From Clonostachys chloroleuca (taxonomy: Eukaryota > Ascomycota > Sordariomycetes > Hypocreales > Bionectriaceae), in assembly GCA_037952775.1 (NCBI GenBank), contig JBANAY010000003.1:5580001-5644000 (forward strand): 64,000 bases of DNA. Reading direction: 5' to 3'. Below are positions 24,428-35,582 of this stretch, piece after piece (position 1 is the first letter of the stretch; each line of letters starts with the position of its first letter). The translations under genes were made by a program, and so were the position numbers. The notes below the pieces were generated by a model. It saw only the letters and a program-made list of their open reading frames with translations. It was not told the origin of the DNA and made no database searches.

Positions 24428-26587
24428 TCATTCTATTCTAAAACGAAAGCTCCTAGAAGACGACTGGCGACTCCAGGTTGATACTTTTTTAGGCCGATTC
24501 GCCCATAGATTAGACACATCGCCGGACCAATGCTCTGAAAATGACACCGCAAACACGCCAGAAACTAGCCATGCTTCCTTGAGTGGTGAATTCTGATGGG
24601 TGTTCACCTCTTCGCCTCGCGAGGGGACAAACGTATGCTTTAGAATCGGGATAAATGTCCGAGGGTGAATTAAATTTGAGTTGGGGTCGGCTCTCAAGAT
24701 CTGAGCTTCAATAGCAATCAGCCCTGCGATGGCCTCATCACCCCCTTCTTGAGGTACGCTCGGCTGTATGATAAGTGCATCCATAAGATTAACAATCCCA
24801 CTTGCCCCAAAAGCAGATTTGGCAAGATAACTCTTGTTGCCCTTCAGGCATCCTTCAGCGGCGGAAGCATTTTCTGAAGACAATTCAGGAATGTGGTGAC
24901 CAGCTGCTGTGAATGCCGGGATCGCAAACCCTCCATCTATGAGCTGGAAACCATCGGTCAACACAGTTCTCTCAGCTTCTTGCGCCCAGCGAATCCGATG
25001 TATTCGAATATGCCAACCCGGGTTGGACTGTGAAAGTGGGATAAGACTTGTTTCGATTTCGAGGTCCACATTCTTCCATGGCCTCCATGAACTGGTCAAG
25101 ACTGGTCCCTCTGTTCCACCAATGACTGCCCGTTCGACAAAGGTGTTGGTCGGATTGTTCCGGACCTTCCAGGTGTCTCCTTCATCGTTACTCACACATA
25201 ACGTACTATCGGGAGCCAGCTGTGCCAAGGATGGGCCTGTCGGCACACTGAAACCAAAGGCCGAAGAGTACGCAAACTTGCAATATTTCGCGTCTTTGGC
25301 CTTGTGTAACTTGTTGGTCATTTGAGCGCAGGAAAGAAGGTAATGATGCTCTCGAGAGTTGTTCACAATATGATGAGGAGCTTTGATTAGCTGAGTCGTT
25401 TGCAAGGAGCTCCCAGGGTACGGGGCTTCTTCGCAAGTCCAGAATGGATGATTCTCTGGTAGACTTAAGACCACGAAAGTTTTCAAGCACCAGAATGCAG
25501 ATTGTGGCGAATTGTAGTCTTCACACAGGTACATATTGGGGTAGGTGAAGCCGATGTTCAAGATACCATCCGAACTGAAGATGTCGGTATGTTTGGACCA
25601 CCATCTGAGATGGCGCAGGACTAGCCCTTTGACTGCTCCCAACTCATGGACCGGGTTTGGAAGTTCAATCCCTGCCACAGCTGCGGCTGCCCAGAAAGCG
25701 CTGAAGGCGAAACGGTAGGTCAAGCTTCGCCCAAATGGGATGGCAGCTCCTGTAGGGTCTGTCAGCTATGTTTCATCCAGTATTGCTCTTGATTCTGATA
25801 TGATTCTAGCTACCATCTTCATTGAAGTATCTCCAGTAGTTCGTAGCAAACTCTTTTGCTTGCTGGGTGTATCTCTCAACTCGGCTGTCATCTTCGACTG
25901 CGAACCTCACATACATCAACTGAGCAAATTGCATCGCGAAGCTTCCCGAATAGTAATCAGCTTGTTTTCTTTCCTGGGACCACTTCCCGTCGCTGGACCA
26001 TCCGTCCTCGATATAAAAAGAGTCCAGAAGGTCAAAATCTGCGTCCATGATGGCTCTGACCTCGCTCCTTGGTACGTTAAAGAGTCTCACGAGTGTCAAG
26101 TTGACGAAGATTCGGAACCAACGCCAATTGTTTGGTGGCATATCGTGCTGGTTTATTTGCCACATCCAGGCCTTTAGGTTGCTTTTTGCCTTGTCATCTA
26201 GTAGAGGCAGTAGATGGTCTGGTGCAGTGAGGAGGGCGAGACAAATTGACTCTGTCTCGACCATCCGCTGGTCAAAATCCGTCATGCCCCCCAATATTCC
26301 ACGCCGTTGGGATCAACGCCCGCTGCTAATCCCCTCATCCATCTCAGAAGAACTAGATTATCCCTCTCGTCGTTGATAAAGGCTCCTATGGCCAGCAACG
26401 GTCTTGAAAACCCTTCAAGCTGCGCGGCAACATCATCAAAACCTGCCACTGTTGCTGGTCGAATCTTGACGCGTGCACCTAGATCCGAGCGATAACTTTC
26501 GAGGGGACGAACAAGAGCTTTTGCAGCTGTCACCATATCAGAACGGTTCAGAAAAGAGTTATCTGTGAAACCTGACAACGAAGGCAT
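24428..26587 (-). CDS. DUF2264 protein (alpha/alpha-toroid glycosidase-like), frameshifted
   Basis: Two exons: 26587-25814 and 25749-24428, with an intron that joins EDG to [13 protein letters not shown]. The N-terminus ([10 protein letters not shown], then [17 protein letters not shown]) and the [11 protein letters not shown] motif are hallmarks of DUF2264 (PF10022), a family I recall as linked to glycoside hydrolases acting on uronic acid-containing glycans; the exact activity is not readable here. No signal peptide, so it is probably cytosolic. The frame breaks at the G6 run 26287-26292 (minus strand): YWG is read before it and [10 protein letters not shown] after it, one frame apart. With seven Gs the protein would be 698 aa with the expected family spacing. 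Either assembly error or a mutated gene. Convergent with the zinc-less regulator. Confidence 0.85.
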
Positions 26588-27147
26588 GATGATGGATACA
26601 GAGCCGGATAATACTGCAGATCTGTTTCTGTGCTGGCGGATTCGATACGTTGGCGATTCCTCTATATTTCCTACCTGTCAGAGTTCAGAGTTCGAACCTT
26701 CAATCCCAAACGTGTACTTTCGAATTTCTAACTCCGCCCGGAGTTATTCAAGCGGATCTCGGCTGAATGGATGCCCCGCCAAGAGCTCGGCTTGCTACTT
26801 TTCTTGTACGGTCGGCTTCTTATTCAAAGTATTCATCCATTAACAAGTCTCTTACATTCCTAGTTTACTATGACAATCCTGTTCATCTCCTATTTCACTT
26901 TACATTCTTTCACTATTACGAACTCATTTCGCATAACGTCCCATGAGGTCGAGCGTGCTGAGGTACATGCAGACCCGCCTTTCCCGAAGTCTGGAACAAG
27001 GCAACAGTTCCCTCCTAACAATACATTTCCCTAAAAGAGCAGATGCTATGTTGCCAATCGTTAAATATTAAGGTGTATTGCGATTGACCAGTTTCTCTCC
27101 CAGAAAGGCCAGGACTATGCAGAGTGTTCTCCACGGTGTAATAACTG
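26588..27147. other. Intergenic, 560 bp
   Basis: Upstream of the minus-strand DUF2264 gene and downstream of the minus-strand regulator. A GTTCGAAC palindrome at about 26691-26698 resembles a tRNA B box, but no A box or cloverleaf is present. Nothing else supported. Confidence 0.45.
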
Positions 27148-29850
27148 CTAATACTCAGCTCCGAACATCCCATCATCATAACTTATGATGCGATCCATAT
27201 CCATGAACTGCTGATCAAGGAGCAGTTGGGATATTGAGCCAAGATCAACGCTTCCTCCAGTGTATGCATGGGGTTGTTCAACCGGCTGTATCTCGCCTGG
27301 TCCTACAGCCGGCTGAATCGATAGCCGAATGGAATCCCCTGCCAATTCAGTTGCGACAGGTACATCTTGATGCTGCAATTTTTGTGGTTGATTCCTCCTC
27401 CTTCTCGTCCTTTCTGTAGATACCCCAGGCGTATGGGCTGCATCGAGGCCTTCGATATTCTCCATCGAATATGCAACATCCAGCGACTGCGAGCTAGAAG
27501 GTTGGTAACTTTTCTCTTGGTCCTGAAGTTGAACTCTACCCATCGGCGACACGGGAAATGGGGATGAGTGATCAATTTCATTGGTGTATCCCAGAACAGA
27601 GAGCTGAAAGTAGGGATCCTTGGTAATGCCGGAATACATATCAGTCAGCTTCTGGGCATACTTTTCGGCGAGACTAGTCGTCTGAGAGGAATCAGTATTT
27701 ATGGCATTTAGACCAACCCATCGTCGGGATATAGCCTTGAGGCTGTCTACCAACGACCAAAACTGCGGCGCAAGGCCAGCGCCCTTGTTGTGCCTTGAGT
27801 GGAGTAGAAGTGCTCTCGAAGCGACATACAGACAGAAGGCAAATTGGCTGGAAACGGGAACCGTTGCAGGAGCATTTTTGAGGTAGTTCTCTGCGATGAT
27901 CGAAATCTCGACTGCAGCTGCGTGGCATGTATCCGCACTACAAAGGCTGGGCAGACGGTTTTTGAAAGGCCAGTGAGAGAGCGGAAAGGCGATCAGTTGA
28001 TGCAGGAGGATCATAGAGGCGTTATGTGTGACATGGGCCAATGTGAGGTTGGGGTCCATTCTAGAGTGTTGACGAGTCACGTCAACCTTCCACTTATGAG
28101 GAAGAAGCATCTTCCAGTGAATAAGACGAAGGTCCAGCTCCTTGAATCGGGTAAGCCAGCTGCTGAGATCTTTCAGGTCGTGCATGTTGACCCTTTGTTG
28201 GAGAAAGTAAGTTGTGACTCGACTCAGAGACTCAGTTGCTTCTATTGAGTATGCAAATGCTCCTACTGTAGACATATCGACAAGTTCAGCAGGCGCTCCA
28301 GGAGATGTTCCTGTGTCAGATGGTGTCTGTACAGGTTGATCAACAGGCTGAGATCCAGCGGCAGGATAGTACGGAGGAAGCAGTAGGAGAGGGTTTCCGA
28401 TCCTGCCAGCAGACTTGTCCCAAATCCCAAAGTAAGGAGTAACAACGGCATCTTCCTTCCGCCACTTGATGCCATCACATGGTAAGCGGCGATTTACATC
28501 GTCAGAGGTAAGGCTCGTGTTCCATCCCGTCATCACAGAGCAAAGACGGTCAAGATTGAAAACATTCCAAAACACCCTCCGCCTTTCTTCGGCTTCCGTC
28601 CAGTCTCTGGGAGGAGATAGAGATGCAAAGGGCTGAGAGAGACGCAGCCTATCAGTTTCATCATTCTCTGTTGCCAGCTGAAGGTACTCGACATTGCGGG
28701 TCAGTGCACCAACGATGGACCATGCCTGAGCAGCAAGACCACAACCAATCTGCCTGTATATAAGCAATCGCTACACACGAAAAGGTGATCACAGTGTCCT
28801 TACGTCATTAAAGGCGACAATGAGAAGAGCTTGCGAATTCTCAACAGTCAACTGTCTCATTGCTGTGGCGACAATGCTGTCCCTCAGCTGCTGCATCTGG
28901 GATTGGGAAGCCAGAAAGCTTGCAGCTACTTCAGGATCCTTTATATACTTAGTGGCCGCCAAAATCATGGCGTGAATGATGATTTGTAGATCTTTCTGTT
29001 CATCTTCACTGGAAAGCCTTTGGCGAAATCTAGCTTCGTGAATCATCGGGATCCACGGGTGTAGATGTGTAAAATATGCATCAAGGATGAGCTGCAGCTC
29101 TTCGTCTGTGTGCGTTCGTGCATGTTCAACACCAAGTCCCGTATGGTAAGATAGATCACCATCCAATCGACGACGCTTCCCTCCGCCAGTTCCTGGTGCA
29201 GGAGATTGGAGAGGCGGAGATCCAGGTGCTTGTCCCCGACTTTCAATAAACTTTTGGAACTCTTTCGTGAAAAACGAGAGTAGATGATAAGGGCTAGCAT
29301 CAGTGTCACTCTGAGATGCGGCAGACTGAGATCTGGTACGCTCGGCATCGCTGACGCTCTTCTGGTGAACCAGTTTCTCCAAAGCATCTGAGATATTACA
29401 TCAGCGACTGAGGACATCTATTGGGCGATAACGATATATGGCCTGTGCGTACCAAGTCTACGATGCAAGTTGTCAATGGCACCGGTTTTCATCCCCGGCT
29501 TGGCACGCTTTGCTTCATAGACACATTCGGTCGCTGGGCCATCCAATCACATGCTCGTCAGCAAGCCGATCAATAAATGGGCAGGAAAAGATAAGTGAGG
29601 TCTTGGTACCTGTCTTGCGGCAATGCTGGCATGTCGGAACCTCCCGCGAGCAGCGCAACTTTCGCCGACGACAGCAATTGCATGCCAGGGACGCTTCCGT
29701 GGTACTCCCATTGTGATCCTCGTGGTTTTCCTGGAGGTTTCTGTCTACCTCCATGTTGGTCGTGGACCTAGTACGAGGCTCAAAGGGAGAAACAGTCTGT
29801 TGAGGGGCAATCAAGCCGGACTCGGGGTGCATATATGGCTCCACGGTCAT
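27148..29850 (-). CDS. Zn(II)2Cys6 transcription factor, 835 aa
   Basis: Four exons: 29850-29610, 29533-29453 (81 nt), 29387-28804 and 28749-27148, all in phase. The zinc cluster C57-x2-C60-x6-C67-x6-C74-x2-C77-x6-C84 is split by the first intron, and an extra Cys59 sits beside C60. The second exon supplies a basic linker and start of a coiled coil ([19 protein letters not shown]). A fungal_trans (PF04082) domain follows: [58 protein letters not shown]. The C-terminus is polar and aspartate-rich. Likely a nuclear activator; targets unknown. Divergent from another zinc-cluster gene at 30918. Confidence 0.92.
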
Positions 29851-30917
29851 TCATCCGGCCGCCCAGCAGAGATAGTCCGAAGGCCGACGTGTAGCATTTC
29901 CCCGCGGGGTAAATCCCCCCAATCAATTCTAAATCCGGGGGAACAGGCACCGAATGCTCAGAATTGGCTATTGGGAGTGAAGAGGAGCTCACGTTCCTTT
30001 CAGGTGTGCTTTAAAAAAGTATCTTAATTTAGCAATTCATTGGAATCCCAATCACCAGACATCTCTGGGGTTCACGTTTCAATTTATAGTTCGTAAACCT
30101 CCTTGGCTAGACCACCCTACCGTACTTATCCACCGTGAAACATTGTATTTTCTAGTTTCTAAACTACGTCGGTTGATGATAAACACAATTCAAAATTGAA
30201 AGCTCTGGCAACGAGTCAAAATCACTAAAGCCCATCCTCATTTAACACGTGTAGAGACCATTCCAGCCAAACACTAGCTAGTAGCAAGAACAAAGGCAAA
30301 ATTAAACTAGGGTCCACGGTAACTGGCATTAACGATTGGTCAAGTGGTCAAGTGGTCAAAGAAAAATTACCATGATAATATCAATCACCAAACAATTCAG
30401 AGGATGAAGAATAGCTGTTCCATACCATGTCTTAGCGGTGTGACTCTGGGGGTGGGACCTCGTGGGTAGAATCGGCATTACGTAGCATCTAACTTATTAA
30501 ATCAGCGGTTGGTCATGTAGCACGTGGTCCAACTAAGCCTAATAAACCCGTCAAAGTGGTTAACATACGCAGCAGCTGCACAGTCTTGCCGCCAGAGCTT
30601 GGACGCTCGCTCTGCCATTACTTGATCATATTTGACTCCACTCCAGGCCATGGTCACTCGGGTGTTCTGCTTTAAGTCATCGATAATTACATGGAAGATC
30701 ATGATGCTCGGGCCCACTAAAGCACTCCTCACTCTTCTTGGTTATTTTAGTGTCCATGTGTCATGAAACCCTGCAGCTGACCCCTCATTTTCACCCACGC
30801 CATCCCACTCCACACCACCGACCAGCAAGATTTTCTCTCATTGTCATCACATTGACCTTGCTTGACTTCGTAACGTGTTTGCGTGTCAAGCAGAGCGGCT
30901 CATGGAGGTCGCTTTAG
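29851..30917. promoter_or_regulatory. Divergent promoter region between two regulators
   Basis: 1.07 kb between two outward-transcribed zinc-cluster genes. It contains three tandem copies of an 8-mer (listed separately) and several further GGTCAC or GGTCCA words. No coding sequence supported. Confidence 0.5.
30337..30360 (+). repeat. Triple tandem 8-mer TGGTCAAG
   Basis: TGGTCAAG, TGGTCAAG and TGGTCAAA follow each other without gap in a divergent promoter between two regulator genes. The related word TTGGTCAAAGC also occurs in the GST/regulator promoter near 15170. One copy per 8 bp is not one helical turn, so it may be either an operator array or a small slippage repeat. Confidence 0.7.
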
Positions 30918-32624
30918 ATGGAAAGTACCGCTTCAGGCTCCTCTCCCTCTCCAGGAGTAGCCCCTCGAGGTAAGCCGCCTCTGCATTCCATGGTGCCCCA
31001 ACTGGCGGTGAATTGCCTGTCTAATTGCAATGCGTTGCCCACCCTATTAGACTGTCCAGAGTGCAAAAAAAGCCGGCGGAAATGTGACCGGACCATTCCC
31101 ACGTGCCGGAAATGCATCAGTCGGGGGGTTGAATGTCCTGGGTACGACCCCTTCCAGCTGAAATGGATCCAAGGGTTAACCAGAGAAAACGGCAAGTTTT
31201 CAGGGCAATCCATTCCGGAGCACTGGAAGAGTAAACCGGCGCAAAGTAACACCATCCCAAGCAATACCACCCCGTCAGCAGCGCCCAGCATCCCTGCAGA
31301 ACCCCCACCTCCTGAGAGCGAGCAGATCGACAAGTCTCTTGTGCATATTCACAGCCCCGTCAGTCAAGAGCAGCATTTAGTTCAGGCTGCTCTGCCGCAT
31401 CCATCCCCAGAATTTCATCTTGTCAGGGAGTATTCGTCATCTGTGCTCTTTGAAAACCTCCTCAGTCACTTCTCTTCGCAGGTCGTACCTCGATTGACTT
31501 GGATCGACCTGTCAGAGCATCCTTGGCGTAGCATCATTCTCTCTTTAGCCCAAGACTGCCTATCCTTACGCCTGTCAATCGGATGCCTCGCAGCTGCCCA
31601 CTTGTCCACTACCTCACTCGCGGCCAGCACTCAGCAAGCTCATCTGCTCCAGATGCGCAACTGGTTTCGCGATGCCTGTCTCCGGATCCTAAACAGCATG
31701 ATGCGGCAAGAACTACAGACAGATCAGCCAATGATCTCACTAAATCAATACCGACAGAATTCCAAGATTGTCCAAGTTCTAGCCACGATGCTTGTGTTGT
31801 GTTATTCCGGCGCCGTTGTCCCAGGTTCAACCGACTGGGCTCTTCACTTGGGTGCTTGTCGTACTGTTATTGATACCTATCAGTTGAGGAATTCTGAACA
31901 GACACCGACAGACCCAATAGAACGTTTCTTACTGAAAGAAGTGGCCGACCTTGAGACGCTCAGCAGCATCTCCGTCTTCAACAGACGCCCATTATTGGAT
32001 GCAGACCCATCTCTACAACCCACACATAGCAACTCTTTCTGGTCATTTACTGATCTGATTAATGAGATTACCGTAGTGGAAAGAACGCGACATGCTCAAC
32101 AGTCCCCTCCCCCTCCAGATATGCCTTACTGGCACAGTCGGGCTGAGCAGGCATACCAGACTGTCCTGACAAACATTACTCAAATCACCAACCAACATCA
32201 ACAAACCTCCCAATATCGCTTGGAGTCGGCTTTGCGCTCACACTATTACGCCAATATTATCTACAGTTACCAGGCCTTTGAGACACCACGGGATGCCCTT
32301 GCTGAAGAGACTGTCAATCATCTACTAAATCTACTATTCAACGATCTCGAATCCACCTTGTCTGGACCAGTGCATGAGTACACACATACAATCTTTTTTC
32401 CGCTCTTGATTGCCGGCACAGAGTGTCGTGGCGATGACCAAAGGCAAGCCTTGATAGGGAAGCTCTTTATGGACTCCCTGACAAAGACGGGCATGTGGTT
32501 TAATCACACCGCATTGAAGTTTTTGCATTCGTTCTGGGAACAGGCGAATGATGACGAGAGCAAGAGCTGGATACACTATGCCCGCGAAAATGAGGGAGAA
32601 ATAGGCACCTTTATTGCTTATTAA
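30918..32624 (+). CDS. Zn(II)2Cys6 transcription factor, 541 aa after splicing
   Basis: The uninterrupted frame is 568 codons, but an 81-nt in-frame intron (30970-31050) is very likely: donor GTAAGC, branch CTAAT and acceptor TTAG. Removing it joins VAPR directly to DCPECKKSRRKC, the normal arrangement just before a zinc cluster. In the spliced protein the cluster is C19-x2-C22-x6-C29-x6-C36-x2-C39-x6-C46, followed by PGYDP. The rest matches the Fungal_trans_2 layout: a helix beginning SVLFENLLSHF, a segment SIGCLAAAHL, and a C-terminal region FPLLIAGTECRGDDQR with the helix LFMDSLTKTGMWF. Divergent from the 835-aa regulator. Confidence 0.92.
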   Translation: MESTASGSSPSPGVAPRGKPPLHSMVPQLAVNCLSNCNALPTLLDCPECKKSRRKCDRTIPTCRKCISRGVECPGYDPFQLKWIQGLTRENGKFSGQSIPEHWKSKPAQSNTIPSNTTPSAAPSIPAEPPPPESEQIDKSLVHIHSPVSQEQHLVQAALPHPSPEFHLVREYSSSVLFENLLSHFSSQVVPRLTWIDLSEHPWRSIILSLAQDCLSLRLSIGCLAAAHLSTTSLAASTQQAHLLQMRNWFRDACLRILNSMMRQELQTDQPMISLNQYRQNSKIVQVLATMLVLCYSGAVVPGSTDWALHLGACRTVIDTYQLRNSEQTPTDPIERFLLKEVADLETLSSISVFNRRPLLDADPSLQPTHSNSFWSFTDLINEITVVERTRHAQQSPPPPDMPYWHSRAEQAYQTVLTNITQITNQHQQTSQYRLESALRSHYYANIIYSYQAFETPRDALAEETVNHLLNLLFNDLESTLSGPVHEYTHTIFFPLLIAGTECRGDDQRQALIGKLFMDSLTKTGMWFNHTALKFLHSFWEQANDDESKSWIHYARENEGEIGTFIAY

Positions 32625-33351
32625 ACTTTCGTGATGGGCATGGGCGAACTTAAGACCACTCAATACTGAGGGGCCTGATAGATATTCTTATCCATTCTCA
32701 ACACCCACCTGAAGGATCACCCGTTACCTCTTTTACACCATGCCAGGCAGCAGAGCATTCTTGCCTTTGCTCCCCGGGAGCATTCGAGCATAAGCGTTTC
32801 ATAATTATGTTCTTCTTTCCTTACTCGGTTCACGAGGCTGCGGCTTCCGCCACGACAAGATCCTGGCAAATGAATTTCATATGTTAAAGGTCCTATGGGG
32901 CCTGTACAACATGTTCCAAACTTTATAGTCAATCCACAACGTTTTTTTTTTCTACAATTTTAAGAAACATAACCTAGGTAGACCAAGAGTATGTCTATCA
33001 TAGCCAAGGGTAGTGAAGACATTGGAGTTGCTGAAGCGCTTGAAGCGACTTCATTACCTCAGGCGCAAGCTTCAGTTCCAATCAACCCGTGCGCTACTCA
33101 TCATTTGAATGAATGAATGAATGAATGAATGAATGAATGGTTGAACGTGCTCTGCACACTGGAGCCCTGTGTGCCTATTATATGATTCCTCAAATAGCTG
33201 AAGAATTTGACACTCCTCCATCTCTTCTAGAATAAGTCCTCACGCGAGATATAGATACATACACATATCAAAGATTTATAAGACAACGTCTGCCTCGAGC
33301 CTACCTCAAGCCTCGTTTCCCTTGACAGCCAATCGCAGGCCCCATATACAC
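32625..33351. other. Intergenic, convergent, with microsatellite
   Basis: About 730 bp between two convergent genes. It holds a tetranucleotide microsatellite (next entry) and otherwise no supported feature. Confidence 0.5.
33106..33138 (+). repeat. (TGAA)n microsatellite
   Basis: About eight perfect copies of TGAA in a row in non-coding DNA between convergent genes. Confidence 0.95.
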
Positions 33352-34344
33352 TTACTGGCTACCATTTGCTTCATTTGTATGCTCCGTCGGCGCATCGTGT
33401 AGGAGGGCTCGCCTTTCTCCTGTCTCGTCACCCTCAATCCGGCCAACCTCCCTCGGGCAGGACAGCAGCAAGCCTTGGCCGAGTGCGTAGATACCACTAC
33501 TAACACTAATCCACCCGATAAATGTATACCAGGACAGTAAGCTCCGATTTTCGTCATCAAGTAAAAGACGGTATGGCCAAGCTACTGCCAGGAGACAAAA
33601 GTTGATGGTCTGCGCTACCAGTCCGCCTTGGACGTATAGCGGCGCTCGATCGTGAATCTCGCGATCTCTTCTTAACTGCACAACAATCCCTATTGCTTGA
33701 AATACTGGCATCAAAGGGGCTAGAAAGAATATATGGAAAAACTGGTAGACAAAAAGTATAGGCGACGTCCTGCTGCGATAATCAATCCCCCCGAACGCGG
33801 TCTCTACAAGAAGGGGCCCGATCGTGAAGAGCAGAAACCATGCATATATCAAGCCAGAGCGTCTAGCAAAGACTGTCACCTCTTCTCGGTTTTGTGACGG
33901 ACGATATCGAAGACAGAGAGTGAAGCTGGCATCTGTTAGTAGCTGTTCACTAGGAGTAGAAGGGGATTTGTACATTATCAGCAACAGAACGAACACGGTC
34001 AAGAATTGAGCAAAGTTCAACCAGTCGCCGACATCAAGAGGAGTGTGAGAGAATATACCCCTGTAGGTTGGGCAAATGAGACACTTGGTGTTGGTAGGAT
34101 AGATAGCAAAAAAGTAGGACACAGCAAATTGCTCGGTGGCCACGACAAGATTTAACAGGATATATACGATGGAAATCGGGCTGCTATCTTGCTTTCGAAC
34201 CAGAAAGTAGAGGTGTGGCACAAATGCAAGTATTGTCAAGACAAGGAGGGTGCTTGCATCCGCTGTTAGCCTGCCAGCCGATCCATCTGAAAGAATAAAT
34301 GCTACCTACATGTGACCCCAGACAGCCAGATGATAGGAGCCCAT
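33352..34344 (-). CDS. PQ-loop-like multispanning membrane protein, 311 aa
   Basis: Two exons proposed: 34344-34310 and 34252-33352, in phase. The second exon is certain. The first gives a start MGSYHLAVWGHI leading into the helix LLVLTILAFVPHLYFLV. The acceptor would be CAAG rather than CAG, ten bases after a GCTAAC branch site. There are about seven hydrophobic helices; the segment VPHLYFLVRKQDSSPISIVYILLN is split here only for naming and matches the PQ-loop pattern (P-Q/H, a charged loop, then xxSxSI). A second similar fold follows (PLMPVFQAIGIVVQLRR). PQ-loop proteins export amino acids or other small solutes from organelles; this one's cargo is unknown. The tail is polar and ends GSQ. 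Confidence 0.7.
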
Positions 34345-34734
34345 CTTCACAGTGCATCTAGAGCCGCCACAGATGTCATAGGCGATGCAAAAACATGGTT
34401 ACCTTCAGTAGAAGATGGGGAAACGAAAAGAGGGGTTTGCGGCAGTGCACGGATACGAAACACGTATATGCTAAAAGGATTTCTAATCTTATGCATCGCT
34501 AGTAAGATAGCCATTCACCAGAGATGATTGGGTCGATCCCGACAGCAATACACCAAATCTTCACCGCTTCAGTATCCTTGGAGAAAAATACTGTATGAGT
34601 GAGTACGTTGAGGGTGAGTGACCACCACTGAGACCCGCGCTGATGCCACAACATTAACGAGGAATATGATTAATGGGATAGCCGGACAGAGGTATTGGGG
34701 TCCATTGATTATATTCTCTACGCTAACTTCAACC
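34345..34734. other. Intergenic, 390 bp
   Basis: Between two minus-strand genes; should contain the promoter of the membrane protein gene. Short open frames on both strands show no motif. Confidence 0.4.
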
Positions 34735-35582
34735 TCACGCCTTGAACTCCTCAATGATGCCCGCCAGCAATTGTACGGTCTCGTCGGGCACCGCCAAGAA
34801 TGGGCTATGCGACGTATCCATGGACTTAACTATCCATTCAACGCCAGAGTTCTGGACGAAAGCATCCTGTGCAGGCAGTGGCAGAGCCTTGTCCTGAAGA
34901 CATCTAATGTAGGCACGACGGCCATTATAGCCTGCTTCCTTGATGCCCAAGGCTGAGGGTGGCTCGCTGAATGCCTTGAGCGAGTGTGGTTTGACGGTTT
35001 TCAAGATCTCAGCTACTTCAACAGGTTCGCAATCGCTGTAAAAGGTTTCAACCTCGTTTTGTGTACCAACAATGCCCTCCTCAAGCTGGTTACAGGCACA
35101 TCAGTATTACCACCACCAAAACCCCTTTTGGGTTTTCTCAAGAGAAGGTGAAAAGCACTTACTCTCGGCACATGCCACGGTGCCCATCCACCTCCGAGCA
35201 TAGCACTAACAGTGCTGTCTGCTTCTTGAGGAACAAAGGCAGCAATATAGACGACTCCCAAAAGACCACCTTTCTCACCACGAGCTTCACGTCCCTTTTT
35301 ATCATAGCCCGAAACCGCCCCACATCCGGGAAAGCCGGCATAAGAGTGGACGAGAAGGACAACATCATTACCGGCCTCGATGTGTGGCACGAATGCATCT
35401 CTCATCATCTTCTCATCGTCGGTGACACCATTCTCGGGATGGCCTGGGGTGGTCAAGCCATGGGCCTCAGCCTCGAACCCCGCAGCCTTCAGGCTCTTGA
35501 TAAAGCTGTTCATGTATGGTGATGCATCATGAAAAGCACCTGGACACGCGATGATGGTGGGTCTTTCGGCGGAGGGAGACAT
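34735..35582 (-). CDS. Alpha/beta hydrolase, 256 aa
   Basis: Two exons: 35582-35163 and 35085-34735, phase 0, with a strong GTAAGT donor. The fold marks are the oxyanion strand TIIACPGAFHDA, the nucleophile elbow VVLLVHSYAG with Ser80, Asp206 in CLQDKALP, and His233 in DTSHSPF, the same order as in plant methylesterase/SABP2-like hydrolases (AB_hydrolase_6, PF12697). Length is normal for this family. No signal peptide, so it is probably cytosolic; the ester or other substrate cannot be told. An upstream in-frame ATG at 35723 exists, but family length supports the one at 35582. Confidence 0.9.

Noticed and set aside
26685..26705. GTTCGAAC word resembling a tRNA B box
   Set aside because: No A box at suitable spacing and no cloverleaf on either strand; likewise a GGGTTCGAGG word near 38412.
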